Part shown: positions 1 to 10,719 of the stretch, piece by piece
Layout of the letters: the number at the start of each line of letters is the position of its first letter
Numbering within the stretch: the first letter of the stretch is position 1
Source: Branchinecta lynchi
Taxonomy: Eukaryota > Arthropoda > Branchiopoda > Anostraca > Branchinectidae
Assembly: GCA_023053575.1 (NCBI GenBank)
Contig: JAKZAP010000016.1
Span: forward strand, 16,262,030 to 16,326,029
DNA length: 64,000 bases
Direction: 5' to 3'
Translations under genes and position numbers: made by a program
The notes under the pieces: generated by a model
Told to the model about the DNA's origin: nothing
The model's database searches: none
The model's input: the letters and a program-made list of their open reading frames with translations, nothing else

Positions 1-923
1 AGTTTGTTGGTGGTAAGAGAAGAAGGTTTGGATGATCCATTTATGTGTCGGAACCAGATTAGGCCGTGGTAGCGGGAATTGGAGGAAGGGATTGGAAATA
101 GTAGGGCACGTGTATGGATCAAACGACTGAATCTTAACTTGGAAGGTAGAAAACTAATCTGCCCTAGATTCTAAGTATAAACATAGAGGGTCCAAGGGGT
201 TCTCTTCTACTTTCTTCCATAGCCTACTCGTGAAAAGTACCAAATGAGCTCATAGCTTTTGCTTTTTGTGTTCTGCCTAAGATTCAGCTGGAATGAACTG
301 TAAACTGAAATCATTAGTGTAAAATAAGAAATAAGGATTGCAATTTAGTAGAAAACTGACAAAAAAAGCCGTAAGGGAAAAAAAACAAAAACGGCAACCG
401 AAAATTGGGAGTAATACTATGCAGACAATATTACACGAATACCGGTAGTGACAGTAGATAGTTATGAGGGATACAAGCTTCGTTCAGTTTGGGTAATGTG
501 ATGGTTCTTGAGGAATTACATCCTTTTTAAGACCGGGATAAAGAAACTTACTTTCTAACCAATTAAAGCAACTTGAGCCTTTGTGTTTCCCAGAGCAAAA
601 TAAACCTAGAGGGTAATGCGAAGACCTATCCTTCCCATGCATAAAAAATGGGCCTCCTTCGCAGCGCCGCCCAGCTCGCTTTGTTCGCTACGTTCAGTGG
701 TGGACGTAGAATTTCTAGCCAGCGCTCGTTAACGATTGGTCAGAGCAAAATAATTCTGCTCTGCGATTGGTTGAGTTTCAGTAGGAATGTTCGTATCCGC
801 TAGTGAAGCTAGTGTTGCTGTGATTTGACTGTGTGTCACTTTTTCAAAGTCCGCACATTACTCCCTAGAGTTATTTTGCTCTGAGATTTCCACAGCAGTC
901 TTTATATTCTTTAGCAGTCTTAC
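1..923. other. Non-coding flank, presumed intron of the clip protease gene
   Basis: I see no gene here. The segment lies downstream (minus-strand sense) of the linker exon ending at 924, so it should be the following intron of the protease gene. Positions about 650-790 hold a CpG-containing patch with a repeated stretch reading roughly GGTCAGAGCAAAATAA and CTCTGCGATTGG, which looks like repeat debris. No domain or RNA gene was recognised. Confidence 0.4.
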
Positions 924-1140
924 CCTTGCGTATGCCACAGATCTGTGGAAGATCGTCTTTCAGTGCTTCGTCTATAATCGACAGTCCTCCACCGGGTAGG
1001 AGACCCAGGGGGAAACCTTGCTGAGGGCTATTGAATCCGGATCCTCCAAGTGCGTTTGGAACCGGCTGTTGTTGGTTTTGTTGTATTTCCGGACCCTGCT
1101 TGGGAGGTCCGAGTGAAGCAACGGGTGTTCCGCAACAGAC
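924..1140 (-). CDS. Clip-domain serine protease, exon 3 (end of clip domain and linker)
   Basis: This exon is read on the minus strand from an acceptor (TTTTTCAAG then GTC) at 1141 to a donor (GTAAGA) at 923. It opens with V-C-C-G-T-P, the Cys-Cys pair that closes a clip domain. It continues through a Pro/Gln/Gly-rich linker to I-C-G-I-R-K, where the activation region that precedes the catalytic domain normally sits. The upstream exon ends in phase 0 and this one begins in phase 0, so the reading frame is continuous across the 1.4-kb intron. The exon ends in phase 1 and the protease domain would follow left of the window. Clip proteases are secreted zymogens of arthropod clotting, melanisation and Toll cascades; which cascade this one serves cannot be told from here. 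Confidence 0.8.
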
Positions 1141-1197
1141 CTTGAAAAATACATAGTCGTAGACAATAGCACTGACTCCAAGTCTCACACAAGCCAG

Positions 1198-1413
1198 TTG
1201 TCGTTTGAGCCCATTTACTTTGAACAGATTGAGACATCAACATCGTACATAGGGAATTGTCCTGGATGTTCTTTCGAGCACTTTTTGACAAAACTCTTAG
1301 AAATATCTTATTTCTCAGAAGAAGATGAAGAAGGAATCCAGGTGCAATTTAAACTGATATTTGACCAGCATGAGAAGAAGCCAAGCTTTCAGTTTATTCG
1401 GTTGGGAAAATAG
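1198..1413 (+). other. 71-codon open frame inside the intron, unrecognised
   Basis: An open frame lies on the plus strand within the intron between clip exons 2 and 3. It is rich in Phe, Glu and Ser, has a C-x2-C pair near residue 21 (CPGC) and ends in LGK. I recognise no family. It may be a coding relic of a mobile element rather than a gene. There is no promoter or splice evidence. Confidence 0.15.
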
Positions 1414-1734
1414 ACAATCGTTTGGAAGAATAGACAATACGGCAGTGGAAACACCTGTAACCACACGGGAGATTTTCCCACTTCAGAAAAAAAAGTACTT
1501 TTCCAAAAGCTACCTGGCAGAAAAGTAAAGCATTGTTCGAATAGTAGTTATACCTGGATTGTGTTATCCGTGCTATCCCTTTTACAAACTGAAAGTAAAG
1601 GGAACTTATCCATGCGAAATTCAGTGTTGCCGCACCAATACAAGTAGAGGCCCACCCCTATCTTTTGATAGCAGCGGTCATCAGTACTGATGCCGTCAAT
1701 GCTATCAAAACACTTTTTGTTGGCTGGTGAATTA

Positions 1735-2215
1735 ATTTTTGTCAGATTAGAATAAGAATTCTTAGAGAAGATATAGAAATAAAGATTAGGAGTTCTGAAA
1801 TTAAATTAAAGGAAGGGGGTACTCCAATATTAAACACAATTAGTAAAAATCATCATAAAGTTATAAAGGGTGAAATAATAAGGATCCCACGAGTAACTAA
1901 AAAGGAGCGGGAGCCTAATCGAGAATAAATTAAAAAACTTAAATAAAAAAGACCTGACATAGACCATGAGCTAATATTATTACTAAAGAACCATTATTTC
2001 CATAAAAGTTAAAAACAAGTATGCCTGCAATAACAAAAGCTATATGGGCGACTCTGGAGTAGGCAATTAAAGATTTTACATTTGTCTGCCGTAAAGAAAG
2101 AATACAACTTAAGTCCCTCCTCATACTGCAATTAGGATGATAAAAAACATAAAGGTCCCTTGTATTAAAGGCTGAATTAGAAATAATCCATAACCCCCTA
2201 ATTTACAACAGGGTT
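1735..2215 (-). pseudogene. ND4: Nuclear mitochondrial insertion (NUMT): ND4 fragment
   Basis: Read on the minus strand from about 2210 to 1738, this AT-rich block encodes the central part of NADH dehydrogenase subunit 4. It shows KLGGYG, then IAVWGG, then LRQTNVKSLIAYS, a hydrophobic stretch, LAHGLC, and further on PSFNLISELL. Trp positions are TGA (in AVWGG and in the later L-W-W-F segment), and the Ser expected after IAYS is AGA. Both are normal only under the invertebrate mitochondrial code. A one-base frame change near 2110-2125 separates the AVWGG part from the LRQT part, and there is a TAA in the first frame. It is therefore a dead nuclear copy, about 480 bp, lying inside the clip protease intron. 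Its edges are approximate. Confidence 0.88.
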
Positions 2216-2549
2216 TCATGGTTTACACGTAATTGTAGGGACGACCTTCCTAATTATCTTTGGTTTTAAATTATTTTTTTTCCCTCTGCTTGTAAACGCA
2301 GTCGTATCACCAAGAGTCTGACCAAGCTTTCCTCTACTTGTCAACACTGCTTCAACACACATCCATGGCGGAGTTTAGTAAATATTGATGATGGTGACGA
2401 TCACTGGGGACTAATAAGACTTGAATCGCAGGGTGGCTTCAAACTGGAATATAGAGCGGCCTATTTCCAGACGGTTTAATTTTGTTTCGTTGCGAAAATG
2501 TCGAGGTTTTGATTCAGAAAATTAAGCTACCTTCATACTGTACGCTTAC

Positions 2550-2737
2550 CTTTGGTTCGTTAAGTCCATAAGCACAGAGAGCTTGCCTGATCGCTTGGAG
2601 GTTGACTTGGGTTGGATTTGCCAGTTTCTCCGAATATTCCCGACACTGTGAAAGAGGCAAGCATACTAGGGAAGGTTGTCTCTTACAGTCGTTTGAAATG
2701 CGGGTGCTCACTTCGTCAGCTGGAAATATGACTGAAT
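2550..2737 (-). CDS. Clip-domain serine protease, exon 2 (clip domain)
   Basis: The minus-strand exon is bounded by a pyrimidine-rich acceptor (TTTCTTTCAG) at 2738 and a consensus donor (AAG|GTAAGC) at 2549. At 188 nt it enters in phase 1 and leaves in phase 0. The coding sequence carries the clip spacing: C-K-R-Q-P-S-L-V-C, then L-P-L-S-Q-C, an LQAIRQALC helix with the fifth Cys's neighbourhood, and then the C-C pair at the start of the next exon. Phase and content match the signal-peptide exon at 5702-5777 upstream and the linker exon at 924-1140 downstream. The clip domain is usually a protein-binding or activation module N-terminal to a trypsin-fold protease. An alternative would be a clip-domain protease homologue lacking catalytic residues, which the window cannot decide. 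Confidence 0.82.
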
Positions 2738-3099
2738 CTGAAAGAAAGTAAAAGAAAGATAAGAACAAAGATGAGGAAGAATGCTTATTGAAGAACATAT
2801 GGTAGTAACGAGTTTTCATAAATAATCAAACAAATTCAATATTCTTTTTTTTAATTTGTTACTGAAACGCTGTTTCTGTCCACAGCAAAATAAAGAAGAA
2901 AAAGGTACTGTACTGTCTTTCCTATCAATATTTTCTTTCTCCCATTTTTGAACATTATTAAGCAGCCTTTCCAGAGACAGTGCTTTGACATTTCCAAGCT
3001 ATACTGCAGTTACACAAATACTCACGCTTTTGATCGCAACAATTTTTTACCTAGCCCTGCTTTAGCATGGCTGGGTTTGTATTCGTGTATTTGGTTTTG

Positions 3100-4130
3100 A
3101 CCGTTGTCTTTTTGGGATCCCAAAACTTAAGTGGAGGGATACCTATGACATCGCAAAAGTTTTCCTTCCGTCTGTAAGCACGATAACTCTCGAAGTCAAT
3201 GTGATTTTTTGTTGAAACTTGGTGTGAAAATTGTTTGGGTCAAGGGTAAGGTCAAGTTCGTAGATGGGCTCTGTAGCCCCACATTTGAGGGTGGCGTTTC
3301 AAATTAAGGGACAAACAAAATATTTTTAAACAGCTAATATGATAGTCGATACTGAGGTACAAAGACGTGCTCAGCTCGATGGTGAAAATCATTTTCTCGC
3401 CGGAGGAGTTCGTCCGGAATCGGGCAAAACCGGAAAATTGGTTAAAAGTAAAAGTTTCATTTGAAGTTGATTAAATGTTTGATTTAGAAGTAAGGAGACA
3501 TGCTGAGAATGATGGTTAAAACCATTTTATCGACGGACAAGTAGTTGTCCGGAATCCGACAAAAGCGGGAAAGTTGGTTAAAAGTAAAAGTTTCATTTGA
3601 AGTGGATTAAATATTCGATTTCAGGGTAAGAAGACATGCTGAACATGACGGTGGAAACCATTTTCTCGCCTGACATCTAGTTCGCCTGCAATCCAGCCAA
3701 AACGGGAAAATATGTTAAAAGCAAAAGTTTTATCTGAAGTTGATTAGATGACAGATTTAGGGGTAAGAAGAGACGCAGGGTCTGTATATGACAATCGTTT
3801 TTTACCCTCACATATAAATAGTCGGGAATCCGGTTTTAACCAGATTTTTTTTAAGTCAAAATTTTAGTTAAAGTTGATTAAATATTTTTATAGGGATAAG
3901 GAGGTACCGTCTCTGAATTTTCTTTTTTTTCTGGACTAGTTCTGCCAAATTTGGCAGAAGGAAAGCAGGAAGTTTCGGTCAAACTCGTCAAAACAGATAT
4001 GGCTTATAGAGGTATATCTGGACTTGGTTTACTCTGATGATTAGCTTGGCGAAGACTGGATCTAGCGAAGACAAGACCCAATTGTCTGTATCAAATATTA
4101 GATTTTTGGGATCCCATCGACACCTAGGTC
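3100..4130 (+). repeat. Interspersed repeat bounded by GGGATCCC palindromes, with about 135-bp internal tandem units
   Basis: Both ends carry a TTTGGGATCCC-type palindrome (about 3112-3124 and 4107-4118). Between 3340 and 3910 there are about four degenerate tandem units of about 135 bp, each with a segment like AAGAGACATGCTGA and one like GTTAAAAGTAAAAGTTTCA. An inverted, shorter copy with two units lies at about 30690-31370 inside the fold-back element. No coding capacity is seen. It looks like a non-autonomous element with an internal minisatellite, of the kind known for Helentron-associated repeats, but the class is not proven. Confidence 0.6.
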
Positions 4131-5243
4131 TTGTTTTTCTCTGAATGGCACAATATTTGCTTTAACTGATTTAACTTCTTTTTTTGTTCACTGAATTTAA
4201 CTGTAAAAGAAAAATCTTTACGCATTTGTCCAAAAGTCTACGATAAGGTTGGGGCAAGTACATTTCAGAATACCTTGAAGTAAAACCAAACCACCCCGTA
4301 TAGATTCAAACACGAAATGCGAAAGATCAGGTACAAACCATGGAAGAGGAACTGCTCCAAAATCTCCTCTCATGTAGCTTGTACACGGACTAGAAATCAC
4401 GTCGAGTAGAAAGGAATTCCGGTCAACTCGAAAGGATTCCGGCTGTGAATACGATTAGAAAAATGTCTAGTAGCGTTTACATGGACAAAAAATACCATCG
4501 AGTAGATAGGAATTCCGGTCGACTCGAAAAGATTCCGGTCGTGTAGACGACTAGAAAAAGTCTAGCAGGGCGAGAATCCTTTCCCGATAAAAGAAATTCC
4601 GGTCAACCTCTGCTGTAGTGTAATAGTGAATATACCTCTATCTCGGTTGATAGCGGAACAACTCCCCAACATCCTTTTAAAAATGTCAAATTTGCTGCGC
4701 TCGGTAGATCTTCATAATAACCTACCTCGCCTTTGACTCGGATATTTTATTTTCACTGGGCGTCTCTTTACTATTTTCCGATATCTCCCTCGATGTCAGA
4801 GGTTAACCTTTGTAATGTGAAATACGATGTTCGTATACAAGCAACACGCAAGAGCCTTAATTAGCCATTTAAATATAACTTGTGCATACAAATATATTTA
4901 AATATAAACAAATATTGGTTTTGGTTTCACTTAGTAACTTTTAGCGTAACTGAGGGTTGACACTGACGCGAGTCTTAGCAAAGAAGCCCATTTTCAGTTC
5001 ACCCCAAATGTGTCGTCATAAACCCTCTGAGGTGCATCCACATTGCTGTAAAACTCAAAAAACAAAAGTAAAAAATTGGATCCAGCTACTAAGAAAGCTG
5101 ACACTCGCTGTCATGTGGAGCAAGACTGATAGCAGTATTTTCTTCAAGAGATGCGTTTGACTTAATTATTTGCCATCTTTTGTTGCTGAACCGGTCGTCT
5201 TTTATGAGCCTAACATCGATTTTGTCGCAGCTGTACCAAACTA
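4131..5243. other. Intronic non-coding sequence with a short direct duplication
   Basis: Apart from a roughly 96-bp direct duplication (about 4403-4475 and 4499-4570, both containing AGGAATTCCGGTC and TCGAAA-GATTCCGG), I see nothing recognisable. The 67-codon plus-strand frame at 4957-5160 has no domain signature and is probably chance. Confidence 0.4.
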
Positions 5244-5401
5244 CACTGTAAAAAGTTTCTCCGAATAAGGATGCCGTATTTGCTACTCTGATTAATCTTA
5301 TCTCTATTGGGATAAAATTAATCCGAATTAGGAATAATCTTATCTCAATAAAGACAAGATTAATCCCAGTAGCAAATACTGCAAGATTTTGTTTTACGGT
5401 G
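5244..5401. mobile_element. Palindromic MITE
   Basis: The ends CACTGTAAAA and TTTTACGGTG are near-perfect inverted repeats, and the inner parts pair too (GTATTTGCTAC against GTAGCAAATAC; ATTAATCTTATCT against AAGATTAAT). The 158-bp unit would fold into one long hairpin. It has no coding capacity. The superfamily is uncertain because the target duplication is unclear. Confidence 0.65.
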
Positions 5402-5701
5402 CACAGCTCAAATGAAGCTTCACGTTTTCGTCCTTTTGGTAAACCTATAGCAAAAACAAGGTCGGAGAAATACTTTCTTGAATGGAAAATGTGATTTTTC
5501 TTGAAAATCTCATCCGATCACTAAAACATCTTTTTGACAGTCCTCCGCTGTCACAGACGTATGATAATAAAACACTCTGAACGCCGTTCTTAACTGTGTA
5601 AATTGTTCGACCATTACCTGCCTCTTAATCCGCAAAAGATTTTCGAGGTGATCACTATTGACGAATGAGACATTTCTTCGTGTAACAACCGTGACCCTTA
5701 C

Positions 5702-5777
5702 CTTGTCTCTGAAACCTGCTGTTGGCACACGTATATGGAAGTCCAACAAAAAGAATGATGAGAATCCGTCCCTTCAT
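5702..5777 (-). CDS. Clip-domain serine protease, exon 1 (start codon and signal peptide)
   Basis: The minus-strand exon starts with ATG at 5777 and runs 76 nt to a donor (CAAG|GTAAGG) at 5701. It encodes M-K-G-R then a hydrophobic stretch ILIILFVGLPYTCA, a typical secretory signal, and then NSRFQRQ. It ends in phase 1, exactly what the clip exon at 2550-2737 requires. Longer upstream in-frame Met codons exist but would bury the signal peptide, so this Met was chosen. The intron to exon 2 is about 3 kb and holds a MITE and the GGGATCCC repeat. No promoter element was recognised upstream. Confidence 0.7.
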
Positions 5778-6204
5778 TGTGAAGAGTTCAGCTTGTATTT
5801 GGCAACCGCTCGATTGCCTTGGCAATGGCACACTGGACAAAAACCAGCGTATTTGACGGTCAAGTCTAGTTTGTCTACTTTATTTGAAGATTGTTCTGAT
5901 CTGCCATCTGCCAAAATAACCGGTATCATGCAGCAGACCTCAGTACCCTTGGCCGGCAACAGGGGATGTACAGGATCCGTCGCTGAAGTATCCATTAATC
6001 CACCCTCTTATCTTCGAGTTAAGTTGGACTAGGAGTTGAAAACTTAACAAAGGCGCAAGCACTCAGACGTGGAGTGAGCAAGTAAAATGCTCATCACATT
6101 TGTATACAAACAGCTTTTGAACCAAGACATTTCACATCCCAATAACCAAAGAAGTATTGAAATAAACTAATTTGCAATCATCCCACTTTAAAAGCTTTAA
6201 ATTT

Positions 6205-6425
6205 AAACAAACCTCAAGTATAAATTCAAAGAGATTTTGAAGATCATGCACGAATAGCTTGACTTCCAACAATGGTCTGCAAGCCAGTCCGACCCTCTAA
6301 ACCGCTTTTCCATTAGCAAGGTAATAACAAATGCAACAAACCAAATCTTAGCAGCCTAAAACCCCTTTGTCACGTTTCATTAAGAACGGCATATCATCGA
6401 TCAAATGACAAAATAGTCAAGTTTC
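6205..6425 (+). repeat. Left arm of an inverted repeat around a TA-flanked transposon
   Basis: This segment is the reverse complement, with scattered mismatches, of about 8465-8675. Shared words include AAATTCAAAGAGATTTTGAAGAT and CTGCAAGCCAGTCCGACCCT. The two arms bracket a 1.7-kb transposon plus extra sequence. No gene is seen. Confidence 0.6.
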
Positions 6426-6445
6426 CTATTGTTCATTAAAGACTA

Positions 6446-8171
6446 GGGGAGCTCGGGGTTGGATCGGTCACGGGGTTGGTCTGGACACCCGCGAAACAAA
6501 TATTAAATTTGTCGCTAAAATCTGAAAAAGAATACATAACATCTGGCTTCTTCGTACCAAGGTTTGATGAATGAATGAATGAATGAATTTATTGCGCGAA
6601 AAAACCCTTGGGGTCATGGCAACAAAACAAGAAAAAAAACACAACAAACTACAAAAATCGCTCTCTATGGGACAAACCAACGCGGAGGAATCTAGCCACC
6701 TTACGAATATCCCCCATATTTGTACTTCCAATTTTTTCTAGTAGCCACTCCTCCCTAGTAATTCCCACCCCAAATAATTCAACCCTTAAATCACTCAATC
6801 CTTCACATTCACACATAAAGTGGAACACATCCTCATCCACCTTTCCACACATTGGGCAAAAGTAAGGGCCATTCTTTAACCTATTTTTTCCTATAAACCT
6901 TCTTTTCTCCCCAATAGCTAATCCTCCCCCCCTTAAACTCACCATCCACTTTAAATCTACTCCCGACAACCCAGCTTTAAAATAAATTTCCTCCCCCCAA
7001 ACATCTTTTGCCTTTGCATAAAATTCTTTTCAGCTTTTCTTAAAAAGTTGAAAAAATTGGTTTTCTTGAGGTAAACTTTGTAGCTCATGGTTGGCTAGAA
7101 AGCTGTATCGAGAAGATTTGTGGTAACTGGAAGGCGATTAAACGGTATGATATAGCTTAGTGATCAGGGTTTATAGCCTGCGTAGTAATTTCGAGATAGG
7201 TCACTTAATTTTCCTCTGGTACGCCATTTTGTTATTTTAGTCAGGGTGGGGTTGGTTCGGACAGTTTTGAAGGGGTTGGTTCGGACAATCTTTGCCTACC
7301 GATACCCCATACAAACCTGAAACTGAGTTGGAAAAATACAAAAGATATTATCAGAATCTTTATCCTGTTATTTGTTAACAGAGACCGAAGAAGGTAAGGA
7401 TCGTACCAGAATTTGACTTCAACCTTTGGTAAGTCTTCAATTATCAAAATGGGGAAAAATGAATGCTAAAAAGAGTAAGCCACAACCACAGAAAAGCAGT
7501 TCGTAGAATTGTCTACAAGAAAGTAAAAGATAAAAAAAAGTTTGTGTTTAATGACTGTATATTTACGATATTTTCAGGGAGGGAAGAAAAACGCGAATTC
7601 ATCCTTGTGAAGTTCAGTTTGGGAAAGGTCAAACCAATGTGTTTCTTATGGGGGAAAGTTCGTGAAGAAAGGAGGTTGTTTGAAAGAAAATAGGTTGAGG
7701 GCGACAGTGGGACCAAAATCATCTTTCTGTCGAATCTTTACTGGAATAAGTTTGAAGTTACCAGCCCCTGTAATTGCTAGGTTAACTGAAAGTACAAATG
7801 AGGGATGTTCATTTTAATGCAACTTCCGCAATTGAAATATGTGATTTTTTTAGTTTTGTATATTCTTTTGAAGTGTAATATTACCATTTCCACGTTTTAA
7901 TATGTTTAAATAAAGTCGATTAAAAAATATTGCATTAAATATAATGTCCCGTACCCATGGAGCTGATTCGGACAGGCCCTTGGTCGGACAAATTGAAAAA
8001 CAGAAAAAAATGTTTCCTAAAAAACCTGACGGAGAAAAAAATCTGAAAAAAATACCAGCTATTCTCCGAGACATTCTACACATTTGACAACAACAACGAT
8101 GTAAATCCGCTAAGAAATGGCGGCCTAGCAAGAAAAGGAAAATTAGTGTCCGGGTCAACCCCGAGCTCCCC
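6446..8171. mobile_element. DNA transposon remnant, terminal inverted repeats GGGGAGCTCGGGGTTG, TA target site
   Basis: The left end (6446) and right end (8171) carry the same 16-bp inverted repeat and are each flanked by TA, as expected for a Tc1/mariner-like insertion. The motif GGGGTTGGTNCGGACA recurs inside both ends (about 6470, 7245, 7265, with relatives near 7965). No transposase is recognisable, and a truncated LINE (6545-7030) sits inside. The 76-codon frame at 7463-7693 is basic and low-complexity, and I do not call it a gene. Confidence 0.7.
6545..7030 (-). pseudogene. 5'-truncated LINE, end of ORF2 and 3' tail
   Basis: The minus-strand frame 6649-6969 encodes the C-terminal part of a non-LTR retrotransposon ORF2. 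It has a C-P-M-C-G...H-F-M-C-E-C zinc-binding segment and then a helix-rich tail, as in Jockey/CR1/I-group elements. It stops before the sequence CAATAAATTCATTC with five ATTC repeats (6567-6590, minus sense), a typical AATAAA plus microsatellite LINE tail. The 5' part is missing. Confidence 0.7.
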
Positions 8172-8274
8172 TAAGTACGTCGCTACGTCTTATTTGTTGC
8201 TGTTAAACCAAGATCCTCATCCATAGATATATCTCCCCAAATATAGCCTACAAGAGTTGGACTTCAGATCTGTC

Positions 8275-9060
8275 ATAGACGAGCCTAACTCATGGGAAAT
8301 CTGGGCCCAGCTGCCCATGAACGGGAGGAGGGGGGGGGGTCGAGACCCATCAAAATTCGTATTTACCTCTATTTTTCCTCAAGTATACCAGCTTAAAGTT
8401 TTACTCCAGTCATTGGTACACAAACTCTTTTCATGGGCAATTTGGGCCCACTTGCTCATGAACTTGGCTATTTGTCATCTGATCGATGATATGCCTTTCT
8501 TAATGAAACGTGACAAAGGGGCTTTAAGCTGCTAAGATTTGGTTTATTGCATTTTTTATCACCTTGCTAATGGCAAAGCGGTTTAGAGGGTCGGACTGGC
8601 TTGCAGACTATTGTTGGAAGTCAAGCTATTCGTGCAAGATCTTCAAAATCTCTTTGAATTTATACTTGAGGTGTGTTGAGGCTGAAAAATATGAAAAAAT
8701 GGGAAATCTGGGCGCAATTGCCCCTAAACCGAGTGGGGGTGGGGTTTGGGACCCACAAACAGTAAAAAAAGACCCCAATTCTCAAAAACCTACCAAGTTT
8801 CAACTTGATACCTGATGATTCCTGCCACGGGCAACCAAATTTACTCCCGGGCAATCTGGGTCCAGTTGACCACGAAAGGGATGGTGTGGGGGGGTGCAAC
8901 TTTGAAAGCAATTTCCCAGCCCTAGGATCTACATGTACAATGAGTTTAATAGTCCTATGTCGAGTTCTGAATATTATTAACTGGGCAATCTAGGCCCATT
9001 TGCCCCTGAACCGAGTTGGGGTGGGGGGTGGGAACGGCACAACTAGACCCCAATACCCAC
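8275..9060. repeat. Degenerate tandem repeat with GGGCAATCTGGGCCCA motif
   Basis: At least four diverged units share a core like GGGAAATCTGGGCCCA-TTGCCC followed by a G-rich tract (8295, 8440, 8700, 8850, 8980). It has no coding content. The stretch 8465-8675 is also the right arm of the inverted repeat described at 6205-6425. Confidence 0.5.
8465..8675 (-). repeat. Right arm of the inverted repeat pair with 6205-6425
   Basis: Reverse complement of 6205-6425 with moderate divergence. The pair implies either a larger fold-back unit or two inverted copies of one interspersed repeat. Confidence 0.6.
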
Positions 9061-10719
9061 TAATGTAATAAGTTTGAACTTGATACTTGCACTGGTTCAC
9101 GAGTTATCAGTTCGACAAATTAAGGTGAAAACCGGAAACAGAAAACCGAAAACTGCTGCAGCGCTCGTAATAGTCGATTGTTCCAAGGAACACTCCACTA
9201 AAAAACAGTGTTGTTGATGTGTTGCTTCGCTTTCTGCGCGATACTCATTGGGTTTATTTGTATTAGATGTTTTACTGGTAGTGCCGTAACAAGCGGGGGG
9301 GGGGATTGTCGGCAAAAGGGATATGAAGAATAATGGGCAAACGAGATCATTTCCGTATGGAAAACAATTTTAAACGATATTTTGTCTAACAGTGTTATGC
9401 GATGTTTTTCAAATTGATACATCTGTATACAGTGTAAAACACTTGGAAACCATGCAGCACAGTCGAAAAGTATTTTACAATTGAAAACATTTGTTCCCAA
9501 TTGAAAAAACTATAAGTAACTTCTAACTGAAAACAGCAATTTTCAAATGTTTTCCTACAACTATTATTTTTTTTTACAACAGTATGATGGGGAAAAGGTC
9601 CAACTGAAAACAATGCAAAACAGTTGAGTAAATTTGCAGTTAGAAATAGTGGTTTGGAAATAATTGTTTCCAACTGTTTTCCCACTACTACTTTACCCAA
9701 CACGATTATGGGATAAACTTCCAGCTGTAGATTTCTAGCGATTCCCACCTATATTTTACCCTGTAGCCATCTTGAAGGAAAGGAACTGAGGGGTTTTCCT
9801 ACGACTGCGAGCTTCATTTACTGTGAGACATATCAATTCTCGATAAAATAGAATCCTTTCTCTTCATATAGAAAAATCGTTTCTTTCCAAGAATTAGGCA
9901 GTCGATTTGTGGCCAGCACTCTAAAGATTTACCAGAAGACACTGTAGCACTATAGAGCTTTAACTGCTTAAGCTGCTTCCGCAATATTTTGAGCTTCACA
10001 GAAAAGTCAAAATAGCAATACCACGCAAGGCAGCTCAATACTTCAAGCATTTCTATATCTTTAACAGTTTGCCGTATTCTGAAGCAAGTAGAATGACGGA
10101 ACTACAGTACAATTTTGTTCAGAACGGAATAATAATGATAATTGTATGCTGCAGCGCGGAATCCAATAAAGGAGTTTGACAATTTAGTTTTCGAATTTAT
10201 TCACAGATCTGTATTTTCACAGATCTGGATCTGTATTTTGTGACCAAAACCAATAAATTGTATACACTCTAGAACAGTTCAAAATAATTGCTTTAATGAA
10301 CATAATTTCAATAAACTGGATTCATTCTTTTTCATACTCACCACTTCAAAAGAGCTGTTTTTAAATGTGGATTAAACAACTTCTACTTCATTACTACCTA
10401 CGTAAATATCAAGTTCAGATTTTCAGAACTTGAAAACAAAACCATTGTTTCCAATCGAAAACAACTGGAAATCATTGGTGTAAGTTGTTTAAATGTACGC
10501 GAACACAAACAAAATAATAATTGCAAATGGATACAATTATTTCCAATCCTTTCCTTTTTTACAGATTACATGATTCATTAAGAATCTTCTAGATTTCTTA
10601 TACAATTCTTTTTATGAAACAAGATGAATTGTTTAACAAAAAAAATTTAAAAAAAAGAGAAAGAACTAGCTGATTCAATAATTGAAACTTGTAACCAGTT
10701 CTAAATGGCAACTGGAAAC
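9061..10719. other. No recognised gene
   Basis: AT-rich sequence with many short imperfect words such as GGAAACAATTGTTTCC and CAACTGAAAACA, and a small CACAGATCTG duplication near 10203-10230. The longest frames (about 117 codons) are low-complexity Phe/Asn/Lys-rich and show no domain. Confidence 0.4.

Noticed and set aside
4957..5160. 67-codon Cys/Lys-rich frame as a secreted peptide
   Set aside because: No signal peptide, no relatives in the window, and it lies in the protease intron on the other strand.
5658..6032. 124-codon plus-strand frame
   Set aside because: It overlaps the signal-peptide exon on the opposite strand and has no domain; a shadow.
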